A stretch of DNA of 56,754 nt from Glycomyces algeriensis (GTDB lineage Bacteria > Actinomycetota > Actinomycetes > Mycobacteriales > Micromonosporaceae), in assembly GCF_027622855.1 (NCBI RefSeq), contig NZ_JAPZVR010000007.1, positions 226,649-283,402 of the forward strand, given 5' to 3'. Of this stretch, positions 42,117 through 51,264 are shown piece by piece (the stretch's first letter is position 1; each line of letters starts with the position of its first letter). The translations under genes were made by a program, and so were the position numbers. Under the pieces are notes generated by a model. That model was not told the DNA's origin. It did no database searches and saw nothing but the letters and a program-made list of their open reading frames with translations.

Positions 42117-42474
42117 TTGTTCACAGCGCTATTACTAATGAACTCTCTATAGATATAACTGTCGTCGTAGTCGTCGGTGCTGTGGAAACTGTGGAAAACC
42201 CGCCTTTTCGCAGGTCGTTCCAGGTTCAGGGCTGTGGACGGACTGTGCATAACCTGTGGATGAATCAGGAGCTTATCCACAGGGTCCGACAATCGCCGAG
42301 TTTTCCACATCTCATCCACAGGTCTGTCCACAGCTTATCCACAGGTTATGCACAGGGTTACCCACAGGAAAATCGCGAGTCGGAATCGCACTCCCGCGTG
42401 TTTTCCACAAGCTGTCCACAGGCTTTCCACAGAAATTCGCGGTTATCCACAGTTTTTCCACAACGTTGTCCACA
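42117..42474. other. chromosomal origin oriC with about fifteen DnaA boxes
   Basis: The gap between dnaN and dnaA is packed with TTATCCACA-like boxes. Rightward-reading boxes include TTATCCACA at 42273, 42335 and 42443, TTGTCCACA at 42466, TTATGCACA at 42346, TTACCCACA at 42358, TCATCCACA at 42312, CTGTCCACA at 42324 and 42412, and TTTTCCACA at 42301, 42401 and 42454. Opposite-reading boxes lie at 42190, 42244 and 42255. An AT-rich stretch at about 42129-42160 next to dnaN could be the unwinding element. Gene orientation switches here. Confidence 0.95.
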
Positions 42475-42481
42475 GGCCCGC

Positions 42482-44386
42482 TCATTCGCCGGTGTGTTTC
42501 AAACGGTTCGTCAATTCGGCTATCTGCGTGTAGAGCGCCCGGCGCTCCGCCATCTGCTTCCGGATCTTCTTGTTGGCATGCATGACCGTGGTGTGGTCGC
42601 GGCCCCCGAACGCCTGGCCGATGCGCGGCAGCGACATGTCCGTCAGCTCCCGGCACAGGTACATGGCGACCTGCCGGGCGTTCACGAGCACCCGCGAGCG
42701 CGAGTTCCCCTTGAGGTCGGCCGAGGCCACGCCGAAGTAGTCGGCCGTCGCCTGCATGATCTGGTCGACCGTGACCTCGGTGTTCTTCCCGCTCTCGGGG
42801 ATGATGTCGTGCAGGACCTCCTCGGCCAGGCCGAGGTCCACCGGCTTGCGGTTGAGGCTGGCGTACGCCGTGACGCGGATGAGCGCGCCCTCGAGCTCGC
42901 GGATCGAGTGGTGGATCTGGGTGGCGATGAACTCCACGGCGTCCGTGGGGATGTTCAGGTCGTCCTGCACCGCCTTCTTGCGAAGGATCGCGATCCTCGT
43001 CTCCAGGTCCGGCGGCTGGATGTCGGCGAGCAGGCCCCACTCGAAGCGGGTGCGCAGCCGGTCCTCGAGGGTCTGCAGCTGTTTCGGCGAGCGGTCCGAG
43101 GAGATCACCAGCTGCTTGTTCGCATTGTGCAGCGCGTTGAAGGTGTGGAAGAACTCCTCCTGCGTGCGCTCGCGGTCCATGAGGAACTGGATGTCGTCGA
43201 TGAGGAGGATGTCGACATCCCGGTAGCGGCGCTGGAAGGCCTGCTGGCGCCGGTCGGAGAGCGAGTTGATGAAGTCGTTCGTGAACTCCTCCGTGGTCAC
43301 GTACCGCACCGAGTGGGCCGTGCCCAGGTCGTGCGCGTAGTGGCCCACCGCGTGAAGGAGGTGCGTCTTGCCCAGCCCGGAGCCCCCGTAGAGGAACAGC
43401 GGGTTGTAGGCCTTCGCGGGCGCTTCGGCCACGGCGAACGCCGCCGCGTGCGCGAAGCGGTTGGAAGAGCCGATGACGAAGGTGTCGAAGTTGTACCGCG
43501 GGTTGAGGCGGCCCACCCCGTCGATGGCCTTCACGGGTGCGGAGTCCTTGTGGGACTTGGTGATCCCACCCCGACGGGCCGGGTCCGGGTCGTCCGAGGG
43601 CGGCGGCGCGACCGGCGGCATCGCCCCGTGCTCCTTGTTCCCCTGGCGCGCGGCCGACTCCGAGAGGACCCGTTCGAGCTCCTCACCGGGCGGTTCGGGC
43701 GGGTGCTCGTCCCATCGCGACTCTGTTGTGTGGGTCGCCTCCGGTGAACGTGCTGCCTGGGTCGCCTCCGGCGACCATGCACTCTGCGTCGCCTCCGGCG
43801 ACCGTGCACCCTGGGCCGCCTCGGCGGGGCGCACCGGCTGGTGCGGGATCGCGGCGGGCCGCTCGGGCTCGGGGGCGCGCGGCGCCTCGGCGTCGCCGGG
43901 ACGGAAGACGGAGGTGTCGAACAGGCTGGGGGGGTTCTGCGCCGGGACGGGGCCGCGCGGCGCAGGCGGTTCGACGGGCTCGGCCGGCTGCCTCGCCACC
44001 GGAGGCTGGTCGAACGCGGGGCGCTCGAAGATGATCGTCGCGTCCGCGGCCGAGGACCCGTTCACAGGTGCTTCAGGGGCCGCGGGCGGCTCCTCGCCCA
44101 CAGGGGCGGCTTCGGCCTGCTTCTCCTGGAGGGTGACCGCGATCTGCGTCGGCTGGCCCAGCTGCCGGGAGAGGGCCTCGCTGATCGGCACGCGCAGCTT
44201 GGACTCGAAGGCCGACCGGGCGAACTTGTCGGGGGCCGCGACGATGAACGTGCCGGGCATCGACAGCACGGGCTGGGAGAGCCGCATCCATGCCGACTGC
44301 TGACGGGTGAGCGCCGACGCGTCAGCCAGCTCGGCGGACACCGCCGACCAGACTGCCGACAGATCTTGGTCGGTCACCTTCGCCAT
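42482..44386 (-). CDS. dnaA: chromosomal replication initiator DnaA
   Basis: This 634-residue initiator binds the oriC boxes and opens the duplex. Domain I is about residues 1-90, followed by a long Pro/Ala/Glu-rich domain II of roughly 200 residues with three 9-residue repeats (ARSPEATQS type). Domain III is AAA+ with Walker A GGSGLGKT at about 334-341, and Walker [11 protein letters not shown]. Domain IV ends with the DNA-binding signature [15 protein letters not shown]. The long linker is like that of Streptomyces. The ATG at 44386 gives the normal [13 protein letters not shown] start; upstream frame extension is not coding. Confidence 0.97.
   Translation of the reverse strand: MAKVTDQDLSAVWSAVSAELADASALTRQQSAWMRLSQPVLSMPGTFIVAAPDKFARSAFESKLRVPISEALSRQLGQPTQIAVTLQEKQAEAAPVGEEPPAAPEAPVNGSSAADATIIFERPAFDQPPVARQPAEPVEPPAPRGPVPAQNPPSLFDTSVFRPGDAEAPRAPEPERPAAIPHQPVRPAEAAQGARSPEATQSAWSPEATQAARSPEATHTTESRWDEHPPEPPGEELERVLSESAARQGNKEHGAMPPVAPPPSDDPDPARRGGITKSHKDSAPVKAIDGVGRLNPRYNFDTFVIGSSNRFAHAAAFAVAEAPAKAYNPLFLYGGSGLGKTHLLHAVGHYAHDLGTAHSVRYVTTEEFTNDFINSLSDRRQQAFQRRYRDVDILLIDDIQFLMDRERTQEEFFHTFNALHNANKQLVISSDRSPKQLQTLEDRLRTRFEWGLLADIQPPDLETRIAILRKKAVQDDLNIPTDAVEFIATQIHHSIRELEGALIRVTAYASLNRKPVDLGLAEEVLHDIIPESGKNTEVTVDQIMQATADYFGVASADLKGNSRSRVLVNARQVAMYLCRELTDMSLPRIGQAFGGRDHTTVMHANKKIRKQMAERRALYTQIAELTNRLKHTGE
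43734..43814 (-). repeat. 27-bp tandem repeat (three units) in the dnaA linker
   Basis: Three 27-bp units at 43734-43760, 43761-43787 and 43788-43814 each start GTCGCCTCCGG and encode a 9-residue variant of ARSPEATQS on the minus strand. They are in frame and lie within the flexible domain II, so changes in copy number would be tolerated. Confidence 0.85.
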
Positions 44387-44971
44387 CCCTCGCTTCTTCT
44401 GTCCATGTACGGGCTGTTTCGCGAAGTTCAGAGGCTGCACCAGGTAGGCTCCGATACAGGCGATCCGCACCGCCGCACCCGGTCGACCCCAGTGCGCTCC
44501 AGCAAGTTTTCCACAGGTTATCCACAGGCCTTCAGCTGGCCTGTGCACATGCGCGCCTCGTGACAATGTTTCCTGAATCACGGTCATGACCAGCGTTTTC
44601 TTGTGAGGTCGCTGACGAACCCGTTCGGGTGGCACGGAAGTCGCCCACGATCCGCGCAAAGTTATCCACAGGCTGCTCGGAGCGGTCGCGGCGCTCCTGC
44701 ACAGGCGCGCGGCCGACCCGTGCGCCGCCCTCGCAAAGGACGGTCGGCGCGGCGCGCGGGGACCGCCCCGCGGTGGCGGCGCGCCGGACGCGGCGAGTAA
44801 CATGAGCGAGTTGCCCTCTGGAACCAGAGGGGCATGCCACACCCGCCGTCCGCGGCGCGGGCGCCTCGTGAATGCCCTGCTAGGCTGTTCACCGCGTCCC
44901 CGTAGCCCCGATCCGGGGCTGGGCCCGAGGCCTGGCGCAGCAGCAACTTATTCGTAATGGGAGACTCCGTC
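44387..44971. promoter_or_regulatory. dnaA-rpmH intergenic region with three DnaA boxes
   Basis: This 585-base divergent gap holds strong DnaA boxes TTTTCCACA (44507-44515), TTATCCACA (44518-44526) and TTATCCACA (44662-44670). They are close to where dnaA transcription should start, so they may serve autoregulation or act as an extra part of the origin. An extended -10 element, TGCTAGGCT (44878-44886), about 86 bases before rpmH, is a likely rpmH promoter. I see no other gene. Confidence 0.75.
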
Positions 44972-45109
44972 GTGAGCAAGCGCACCTACCAGCCGAACAA
45001 CCGCCGTCGTCACCGCACCCACGGCTTCCGGCTGCGCATGCGGACCCGTGCCGGCCGCGCCATCATCAACGCGCGCCGCAACAAGGGTCGCAAGCAGCTG
45101 ACCGTCTGA
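44972..45109 (+). CDS. rpmH: 50S ribosomal protein L34
   Basis: This 45-residue ribosomal protein reads [20 protein letters not shown] and continues with the usual [23 protein letters not shown]. It is almost entirely basic, as expected. The GTG start is eight bases after GGGAG; an ATG five codons upstream is possible but would add residues absent from the family. It leads the rpmH-rnpA-yidD-yidC block. Confidence 0.97.
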   Translation: MSKRTYQPNNRRRHRTHGFRLRMRTRAGRAIINARRNKGRKQLTV

Positions 45110-45157
45110 GCGCTTGCCTCCCGGTCCCTTGCAGGCTCTAGGGGCCTCGATGAGGAC

Positions 45158-45583
45158 GTGATCCAAGTGCTTCCAGCCGACGCGCGCATTCGCCGCAGCC
45201 AGGACTTCGGTTCGGCGCTCAAGCGAGGCCGCCGCGCCGCCCGCGGCGGCGTCGTCGTGCACTGGGCACCTGCGAGCGCTCCGACCGAAGACACTGCGGC
45301 ACCGCCGCCGACACCGCCCGCCGCCGATGCGAACCGCACGGCGCGGGCGGGTTTCGTCGTATCCAAGGCCGTGGGCAACGCCGTGGCGCGCAACAAGGTG
45401 AAGCGTCGCCTCCGGCACGCCGTCGCCGCAGAACTGCCGCACTGGCCCGCCGGGACCGACGTCGTCGTGCGCGCCACCCCGCGCGCCGCCGAACGCGACT
45501 TCACCCAGCTGCAGCGGGACCTCGCCGAGGCCGTGCAGGCGGCCCGCACCGGCCGTGCGCGCGAGCGCCGGAGCACACCATGA
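45158..45583 (+). CDS. rnpA: ribonuclease P protein component
   Basis: This 141-residue basic protein assists the RNase P RNA in tRNA 5' maturation. The family features are [31 protein letters not shown] and the RNR-like block [23 protein letters not shown]. An insert of about 20 residues rich in Pro, Ala and Thr lies between them. The GTG at 45158 follows GAGG by only two bases; a GTG three codons later is an alternative. The stop overlaps the yidD ATG (ATGA). Confidence 0.95.
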   Translation: MIQVLPADARIRRSQDFGSALKRGRRAARGGVVVHWAPASAPTEDTAAPPPTPPAADANRTARAGFVVSKAVGNAVARNKVKRRLRHAVAAELPHWPAGTDVVVRATPRAAERDFTQLQRDLAEAVQAARTGRARERRSTP

Positions 45584-45918
45584 CGCACGCCGCGGCCGCG
45601 TCGACCACCTCCCCGGTCCCGGCCGAATCCCCTTCCCGCAGCGGCGAGAGCCGCGCGGTGCGAGTGGTCGCGGCCCCGGTGATCGCGTACCGTCGGTGGG
45701 TAAGCCCGGCGCTACCCGCGCGCTGCCGCTTCTACCCCAGTTGCAGCGCATATACCCTTGAGGCGCTGTCCCAGCACGGAGTCGTACGTGGCATATGGTT
45801 GAGCCTGCGACGGCTGGGACGGTGCCATCCCTTTCACCCTGGGGGTCATGACCCCGTACCCCCACGGCATGACCTTGATGTGCAATCGAAGACTGAGCAG
45901 ACTGGAGTCCGCAAGTGA
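45580..45918 (+). CDS. yidD: membrane protein insertion efficiency factor YidD
   Basis: This 112-residue protein carries the short YidD core [31 protein letters not shown], with its conserved cysteines, followed by [26 protein letters not shown] variable N-terminal part of about 30 residues and a basic tail surround it. YidD assists membrane insertion by YidC. It overlaps rnpA upstream and yidC downstream, so the block is coupled. Confidence 0.95.
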   Translation: MTHAAAASTTSPVPAESPSRSGESRAVRVVAAPVIAYRRWVSPALPARCRFYPSCSAYTLEALSQHGVVRGIWLSLRRLGRCHPFHPGGHDPVPPRHDLDVQSKTEQTGVRK

Positions 45919-47039
45919 TGGAGTGGGCCTACGACGGCGTGTCCTGGGTACTGCTGCGATGGCATGACCTCTGGACGAAGGTCTTCGGCAGCGACAACGG
46001 ATTCCTGGACACCGACTGGGCCTGGGTCCTGGCCATCATCGGCGTCGTGCTCACCCTGCGGATCATCCTCTTCCCGCTCTTCGTGAAGCAGATCCAGTCG
46101 CAGCGCGCGATGCAGAAGCTCGCCCCCGAGATCAAGGCGCTCCAGGAGCGCTACAAGGGCGACCGCGAGACGCTCCAGAAAGAGATGATGGAGCTGTATC
46201 GGAAGGAGAAGGCCAACCCGCTCATGGGCTGCCTTCCCATCCTGATCCAGATGCCGGTCTTCCTGGCGCTGTTCCACGTCCTGCGCCGCCCCGACCCCTC
46301 GCAGACGAAGTTCACGGAGTCCTACGGCTGGAGCGGGATCGACGCCGGTCCGCTGTCCGACTGGAACTCCTACGTCCACGCGAAGCTCTTCGGCGCGCCG
46401 TTCTGGAGCACCTTCCTCACCCCGGGCAGCGAGCTCGAGAAGGTCGGCTCCTCGGCCCTCGACGTCAAGCTCGTGGCCGGCATCCTCGGCGCCACGATGA
46501 TCCTCACGACCTTCCTGACCACGCGTCAGATGATCCTGAAGACCGGCTGGAACGAGGACCCGAACCAGCGGATGATCCAGAAGGTGATGCTCTACGGCAT
46601 CCCCGTGATCATGATCTTCTCCGCCGGCGCCTTCCCGATCGGCGTGGTCATCTACTGGACCGTGAACAACCTGTTCTCGCTCGGCCAGCAGCAGTACGTG
46701 CTGCACAAGTACCCGCCGCCCGCGCAGAACTCCGCGACGAAGCCGCCCAAGCCCGGCTCGAAGGCCCACGAGAAGATGCTCGAGGAGCAGCGCGAGGCCG
46801 AGCAGCGCCGCAAGGACCTCGCCCCGAAGCCCGGCTCCAAGCCGAAGCCGGGTGCGAAGGCCAAGCCGAGCGGCCAGAACAAGCCTGAGGGCGTCATCGG
46901 CGCCAACGGTTCCGACGCACCGGCGTCCGAGGCCAAGGGCGGCCCCGGCTCGGGCAAGAACCTCTCACGGGCGGAGCGCATCGCCCGGGCCAAGAAGGTC
47001 AGCGGCGCGCAGCAGGCCTCCAAGAAGAAAAAAGGCTAG
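45915..47039 (+). CDS. yidC: membrane protein insertase YidC
   Basis: This 374-residue insertase helps membrane proteins fold into the bilayer. Hydrophobic segments are at about 35-57, 108-124, 187-205 and 224-245. The conserved block [20 protein letters not shown]...[29 protein letters not shown] has the Arg in the second-segment groove region, and [24 protein letters not shown] is the last helix. The C-terminal 110 residues are basic, Lys/Pro-rich and ribosome-binding-like. The start may be GTG 45915 or ATG 45918; both follow GGAG. Confidence 0.95.
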   Translation: MMEWAYDGVSWVLLRWHDLWTKVFGSDNGFLDTDWAWVLAIIGVVLTLRIILFPLFVKQIQSQRAMQKLAPEIKALQERYKGDRETLQKEMMELYRKEKANPLMGCLPILIQMPVFLALFHVLRRPDPSQTKFTESYGWSGIDAGPLSDWNSYVHAKLFGAPFWSTFLTPGSELEKVGSSALDVKLVAGILGATMILTTFLTTRQMILKTGWNEDPNQRMIQKVMLYGIPVIMIFSAGAFPIGVVIYWTVNNLFSLGQQQYVLHKYPPPAQNSATKPPKPGSKAHEKMLEEQREAEQRRKDLAPKPGSKPKPGAKAKPSGQNKPEGVIGANGSDAPASEAKGGPGSGKNLSRAERIARAKKVSGAQQASKKKKG

Positions 47040-47120
47040 GGGGACGGTCCGCGGCTGCGCAGGCGCCGCCGGATCAGCCACAATGGTGCAAACTAGGCTT
47101 ATAACTAGCGATAGGACGAG

Positions 47121-47624
47121 TTGACGATTATGGGAGCAACGGTGCGGGAGGACGAGGTGGCCTCCGAAGACGACCTGTTTGAGCAGAGCGAAGTGGCGGC
47201 CGACTATCTGGAAGGCCTGCTCGACATCCTCGACCTCGACGGGGACATCGACGAACTGGTGGTCGGAGACCGTCCTCAGGTCGAGATCGTCGGTGAAGAC
47301 CTCAACGGCCTCGTCGGCCCCAAGGGCCAGACCCTCGAGGCGCTGCAGGAACTGGCCCGCCTTGCGGTGTACCGCAAGACCGGGGACCACTCGCGTCTGA
47401 TGCTCGACATCGGTGGCTACCGCGCCGGGCGTCGCAAGAAGCTCGCGGAACTGGCCGAGAAGACCGCCAAGAAGGTCATCGAGACCGCCGAAGTGGTCAA
47501 GCTGGACCCGATGAGCGCCTTCGAGCGCAAGTGCGTCCACGACGTCATCAACGCGACCGACGGCGTCCAGAGCGAGTCGGAGGGCGCCGAGCCGCGCCGC
47601 CGGGTCGTCGTGAAGCCGGAATAG
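47121..47624 (+). CDS. khpB: RNA-binding protein KhpB/Jag with KH and R3H domains
   Basis: This 167-residue protein has a KH-like domain (LLDILDLDGDIDELVVGDRPQVEIVGEDLNGLVGPKGQTLEALQELARLAVYRKTG) and an R3H domain (AKKVIETAEVVKLDPMSAFERKCVHDVINATDGVQSESEG), both of which bind single-stranded nucleic acid. This is the short KhpB form without the N-terminal Jag domain. It is conserved after yidC. The TTG at 47121 is four bases after AGGA; an ATG three codons later is also possible. Confidence 0.92.
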   Translation: MTIMGATVREDEVASEDDLFEQSEVAADYLEGLLDILDLDGDIDELVVGDRPQVEIVGEDLNGLVGPKGQTLEALQELARLAVYRKTGDHSRLMLDIGGYRAGRRKKLAELAEKTAKKVIETAEVVKLDPMSAFERKCVHDVINATDGVQSESEGAEPRRRVVVKPE

Positions 47625-47636
47625 AAGCAGGAAGAC

Positions 47637-48338
47637 ATGACTGAGGAGCCGACGGGCTCCGAATCCGCCGAGGCCAATGTTTCACGTGAAACATTGGCCT
47701 CTGTGTTCGGAGCCGGAGACCTTGAGACCGCCGACGAGCGCATCGCGCTCGCCGAGGCCTATGTGGGCCTGCTGTCGACCATCGGGATCGAGCGCGGCCT
47801 CATCGGGCCGCGCGAGGTGCCGCGGCTGTGGGCGCGGCACGTGCTGAGCAGCGCCGTGGTCGAGGAGCTGATCCCGGAGAAGGCCGACGTGCTCGACGTC
47901 GGATCCGGCGGGGGACTGCCCGGGATTCCGCTCGCCATCGCGCGACCGGACCTGTGGGTCACCCTGGTGGAGCCGATGCAGCGCCGCGTGGACTTCCTCC
48001 AGGAGGTCCTTGAGGCACTGGGCATCACGAACGTGGAGGTGCTGCGGGCCCGCGCCGCCGAGGTGGACCCGAAGGGGCGGGCGGACATCGTCGTGTCCCG
48101 CGCGGTGGCGCCGCTGGCGAAGCTGGTCGGCTGGTGCCTGCCGCTGGCGCGGGTGGGCGGCGCGATGCTGGCCATCAAGGGCCAGGGCGCGTCCCTCGAG
48201 GTGACCGAGAGCGGGGGGCTCATCAAGCGGGCCGGCGGCGGCAAGGCCGCGATCCTCACCTGCGGCGAGTCCAAACTGTCGGAGCAGGACGATTTCACCA
48301 TCCCCGCAACGGTGGTGAAGATCGAACGGGTCCGCTGA
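47637..48338 (+). CDS. rsmG: 16S rRNA (guanine-N7)-methyltransferase RsmG
   Basis: This 233-residue enzyme methylates G527 of 16S rRNA using SAM. The SAM site is VLDVGSGGGLPGIPLAI (about 85-101), followed by VEPMQRRVDFLQEV, and the later VVSRAVAPLAKLVGW. A parS site lies inside the coding part near residues 15-19, read as NVSRET. The ATG follows an AGGAAG site. Confidence 0.96.
   Translation: MTEEPTGSESAEANVSRETLASVFGAGDLETADERIALAEAYVGLLSTIGIERGLIGPREVPRLWARHVLSSAVVEELIPEKADVLDVGSGGGLPGIPLAIARPDLWVTLVEPMQRRVDFLQEVLEALGITNVEVLRARAAEVDPKGRADIVVSRAVAPLAKLVGWCLPLARVGGAMLAIKGQGASLEVTESGGLIKRAGGGKAAILTCGESKLSEQDDFTIPATVVKIERVR
47678..47693. promoter_or_regulatory. parS site 1 (inside rsmG)
   Basis: This is the perfect consensus TGTTTCACGTGAAACA recognised by ParB. 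Flanks extend the dyad to a 32-bp perfect palindrome (47670-47701). The site is translated in frame as part of RsmG. Confidence 0.97.
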
Positions 48339-48392
48339 CCAAGGCCTGCAACGATCTTCAGTGCACCGATAATCGAATACCCAAGTACCGCA

Positions 48393-48429
48393 ACGGATGC
48401 CGCGATGAGACGATCATCGCGGCATCCGT
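48393..48429 (+). terminator. hairpin terminator after rsmG
   Basis: A perfect 16-bp stem (48393-48408 with 48414-48429) closes a five-base loop GACGA. It lies 55 bases after the rsmG stop, so parA is probably transcribed from its own promoter. Confidence 0.75.
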
Positions 48430-48513
48430 CGTTGTGGTTTCCACGCTTTGCGCTCGGCGGACTCCGCAGCGTTCGGATAGTGTATGGCTCGTAAGCTTCT
48501 CCGAGCAGGGTCA

Positions 48514-48529
48514 TGTTTCACGTGAAACA
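48514..48529. promoter_or_regulatory. parS site 2 (upstream of parA)
   Basis: This is the perfect consensus TGTTTCACGTGAAACA, 15 bases before the parA start, where ParB binding could also influence parAB transcription. The palindrome extends one base on each side only. Confidence 0.97.
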
Positions 48530-48544
48530 TCCGGCCCGTAGTCT

Positions 48545-49864
48545 GTGGCGGTGAACGTGCGGGACCCCCTTCCTTCTGAAGATCGTGAACACCAGAACCC
48601 CCTTGGCGGCGATACCCCGGCCGAACGGCGCATCAAGAACCTCCTCGATGCGGCCGTGAGCGAGGAGGCGCCCCCGACTCGGCGGCACCGCTATCGAGAA
48701 ACTTCCCCGGCGCCGGGTGGCGCAGCCCCGGCCTTCGGCCAAGGTGGGTCAGAATCGGTGACGGAGCCCGGTGCGGACGGCGGTTCGCCGACCACCGCAC
48801 CAGCGGGCACCATGCGTTCTGACAACGGGGGGGACGGGATGCGCAGATCCACATCGCAGCGAGGCCGTTCGGGGCGCCATCTGGCGCCGGACGAGGCCGC
48901 CAAGAACGGCCGTACGAAGGCGGATCCAGTGCCGCAGCAGGCGGCTCCGGCCGCGAAGGACGCGTCGCTCGACGACGACCTGCCGCTCGCGCGCGAAGCG
49001 CAGCGGGCCGTGCGGGTGCTCAACCCTTCAGGCAGCGTCACGATGCCGCGGCCGCCGCGCCGCCGAGTCATCGCGATCGCCAACCAGAAGGGCGGGGTCG
49101 GCAAGACCACCAGCACGGTGAACCTCGCGGTCGCTTTGGCGCTGCACGGGAACCGCGTGATGGTCATCGACCTCGACCCACAGGGGAACGCCTCCACCGG
49201 TCTCGGCGTCGAGCACGGCGCGGGCACCCCGAGTGTGTACGAGGCCGTGGTGGAAGGCCAGTCGCTGGACGAGATCGCGACCCCGGTCGACGGCATTCCC
49301 TCGCTCGTCTGCGTTCCGGCGACGATCGACCTGGCCGGCGCCGAGGTCGAACTCGTCAACGTGGTCGCTCGCGAAGGGCGCCTTGAGAAGAGCATCGCGA
49401 CGTACAGCGGGGAGCTCGACTACATCTTCATCGACTGCCCGCCGTCGCTCGGCCTCCTCACCGTGAACGCGCTCGTGGCGGCTGAGGAAGTGCTGATCCC
49501 GATCCAGTGCGAGTACTACGCGCTCGAGGGTCTGGGGCAGCTCCTGCGGAACATCGAGCTGATCAAGGCGCACCTGAACGCGCGCCTGCGCGTCTCCACG
49601 ATCCTGCTCACCATGTACGACAAGCGGACCAAGCTCGCCGATCAGGTGGAGCAGGAAGTGCGCGGGCACTTCAGCGAGATCGTGCTCGACGCGGTCGTGC
49701 CGCGCAGCGTGCGCGTCTCCGAGGCTCCCGGGTACGGGCAGTCGATCATGACGTACGACCCCGGCTCGCGGGGCGCGACGAGCTATTTCGAAGCGGCCGA
49801 GGAGATCGCGCGCCGCGGCGCGAAGCTCTCCCGGCGCGGCAAGAACCAGAAGGGCGGGAACTAG
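48545..49864 (+). CDS. parA: chromosome partitioning ATPase ParA (Soj) with long N-terminal extension
   Basis: This 439-residue protein is a deviant-Walker ATPase that binds DNA non-specifically and moves ParB-parS complexes. Walker A is KGGVGKTT at about 182-189, the Walker A' region is VMVIDLDPQGNASTGLG, and Walker B is LDYIFIDCPPSLGLLT. About 170 disordered residues precede this core; typical chromosomal ParA has fewer. The start may be GTG 48545 or a later GTG because no ribosome binding site is clear. parB starts three bases after the stop. Confidence 0.95.
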   Translation: MAVNVRDPLPSEDREHQNPLGGDTPAERRIKNLLDAAVSEEAPPTRRHRYRETSPAPGGAAPAFGQGGSESVTEPGADGGSPTTAPAGTMRSDNGGDGMRRSTSQRGRSGRHLAPDEAAKNGRTKADPVPQQAAPAAKDASLDDDLPLAREAQRAVRVLNPSGSVTMPRPPRRRVIAIANQKGGVGKTTSTVNLAVALALHGNRVMVIDLDPQGNASTGLGVEHGAGTPSVYEAVVEGQSLDEIATPVDGIPSLVCVPATIDLAGAEVELVNVVAREGRLEKSIATYSGELDYIFIDCPPSLGLLTVNALVAAEEVLIPIQCEYYALEGLGQLLRNIELIKAHLNARLRVSTILLTMYDKRTKLADQVEQEVRGHFSEIVLDAVVPRSVRVSEAPGYGQSIMTYDPGSRGATSYFEAAEEIARRGAKLSRRGKNQKGGN

Positions 49865-49867
49865 TCG

Positions 49868-50950
49868 ATGGCTGCGGCGAAACGCGGAGGGCTCGGTCGC
49901 GGGCTCGGGGCGCTCATCCCGACCGGTCTGGCCGAGACCACGACGACTGAAGACGAGGAGCCCGAAGCGGCTCCCGCATCGGTCGCGGCGCCGCGGCAGG
50001 CGGCTCCGAGGCCTAGTAAAAAGCAGGGCGATGTTTCACGTGAAACATCGAGCGCGACCGAGACCGATGTTTCACGTGAAACATCGGACGGACCGGAGCT
50101 CGTGCCCGTTCCTGGAGCGAGCTTCCAGCTGATCCCGATCGGGGACATCGGCACCAACCCGAAGCAGCCGCGGCAGTTCTTCGACGACGAGCACCTCCTC
50201 GAACTCCAGACCTCCCTCACCGAGGTCGGGATGCTCCAGCCGATCGCGGTGCGCGAGCGCACCGCCGAGGAGCCCCGCGAGGACGGCGCCCGCTTCGAGC
50301 TCGTCATGGGCGAGCGCCGCCTCCGCGCGGCGACCGCGCTCGGCTGGGAGACGATCCCGGCGATCGTCCGCCGTACGGCCGACGAGGAACTGCTCCGCGA
50401 GGCGCTCCTGGAGAACATCCACCGGGTGCAGCTGAACCCGCTCGAAGAGGGCGCGGCGTACGCGCAACTCCTCGAGGAGTTCAACGTGACGCAAGAGGAG
50501 CTGTCGAAGAAGATCGGCCGCAGCCGCCCGCAGATCTCGAACATGATCCGCCTCCTCGGCCTCCCGCCGACGGTGCAGACGAAGGTCGCCGCGGGCGTCC
50601 TCACGGCCGGCCACGCGCGCGCCCTGCTCGGTCTCGACAGCGCGGACTCGCAGGAGCACATCGCCGAGCGGATCATCAGCGAAGGCCTGTCGGTGCGGAG
50701 CACCGAGGAACTCGTGACGGCCAACCGACTGGAGGAGAAGCCGGAACTCGACGAGCCCCGCAGCTCCGCCTCGCGAGCCGCGAAGGACCGCATCAAGGCC
50801 CCCGGCCTCGAGGAACTGAAGGAGCGGCTCTCGGACCACTTCGAGACGCAGGTGTCGATCTCCTGGGGCCGCAAGAAAGGCAAGATCACCATCGAGTTCG
50901 GCTCGCTCGCCGACCTCGACCGCATCGTCGAGCAGATCGGCATCAAGTAG
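49868..50950 (+). CDS. parB: chromosome partitioning protein ParB (Spo0J), CTPase
   Basis: This 360-residue protein binds parS, slides along DNA as a CTP-dependent clamp and recruits ParA and SMC. The N-terminus holds the ParA-interacting RGLGALIP. The CTP-binding box GERRLRAA (148-155), ENIHR (182-186), and the helix-turn-helix KKIGRSRPQISNMIRLL follow. A C-terminal dimerisation domain ends at residue 360. Two parS sites lie inside the gene and encode DVSRETS twice in the disordered linker (about 55-73). Confidence 0.97.
   Translation: MAAAKRGGLGRGLGALIPTGLAETTTTEDEEPEAAPASVAAPRQAAPRPSKKQGDVSRETSSATETDVSRETSDGPELVPVPGASFQLIPIGDIGTNPKQPRQFFDDEHLLELQTSLTEVGMLQPIAVRERTAEEPREDGARFELVMGERRLRAATALGWETIPAIVRRTADEELLREALLENIHRVQLNPLEEGAAYAQLLEEFNVTQEELSKKIGRSRPQISNMIRLLGLPPTVQTKVAAGVLTAGHARALLGLDSADSQEHIAERIISEGLSVRSTEELVTANRLEEKPELDEPRSSASRAAKDRIKAPGLEELKERLSDHFETQVSISWGRKKGKITIEFGSLADLDRIVEQIGIK
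50032..50047. promoter_or_regulatory. parS site 3 (inside parB)
   Basis: This is the perfect consensus TGTTTCACGTGAAACA, with CGA/TCG flanks that make a 22-bp palindrome. It is read in frame as part of the ParB linker. Confidence 0.97.
50068..50083. promoter_or_regulatory. parS site 4 (inside parB)
   Basis: This is the perfect consensus TGTTTCACGTGAAACA, 36 bases after site 3, in a 24-bp palindrome. It is also read in frame as VSRET. Confidence 0.97.
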
Positions 50951-51033
50951 CCCTGCCGAGCAGATCGGCTTCAAGGAGCCGGCACCGATCGGTTGAGGTA
51001 AGCGCCACTCCCAAGGGCGAGAACATGAAAGCG

Positions 51034-51100
51034 GATATTCCCGATATATCCCCCCTAAGGGACCCCTTGCACTAAAAGTACTCGGGGGGTCTGACAAGAA
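51034..51100 (+). repeat. left arm of a 66-bp inverted repeat
   Basis: This arm matches the reverse complement of 52726-52791 in about 58 of 66 positions with one indel. It starts GATATTCCCGATATATCCCC and ends with a GTCTGACAAGAA word. The pair bounds a 1.76-kb segment with parS site 5, a GNAT gene and a HIT-like gene. Confidence 0.85.
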
Positions 51101-51153
51101 TCGGGCGTGTCGCCTCACTCGTTCGAGTGACAGCAGACAAGTAGCCGGGGCGA

Positions 51154-51169
51154 TGTTTCACGTGAAACA
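51154..51169. promoter_or_regulatory. parS site 5, centre of a 38-bp palindrome
   Basis: This is the perfect consensus TGTTTCACGTGAAACA. Arms AGCCGGGGCGA and its complement extend the palindrome to 51143-51180, followed by TTTT. The RNA copy could form a terminator-like hairpin for the leftward GNAT gene or for parB. Confidence 0.97.
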
Positions 51170-51264
51170 TCGCCCCGGCTTTTGGCTTGCCTATTCGTTT
51201 GGTGCTGCCGCTTGTTCTGGAGCGGCGTGGTGGGCGGCCTTCCTTGAGAAGGCCGCGCGCTCCG

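Larger units (their letters stand above)
50951..51264. other. 314-base gap with inverted repeat arm and parS
   Basis: No gene is seen. The gap holds the left arm of a 66-bp inverted repeat and parS site 5 in a 38-bp palindrome, listed separately. The rest has no clear feature. Confidence 0.6.
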
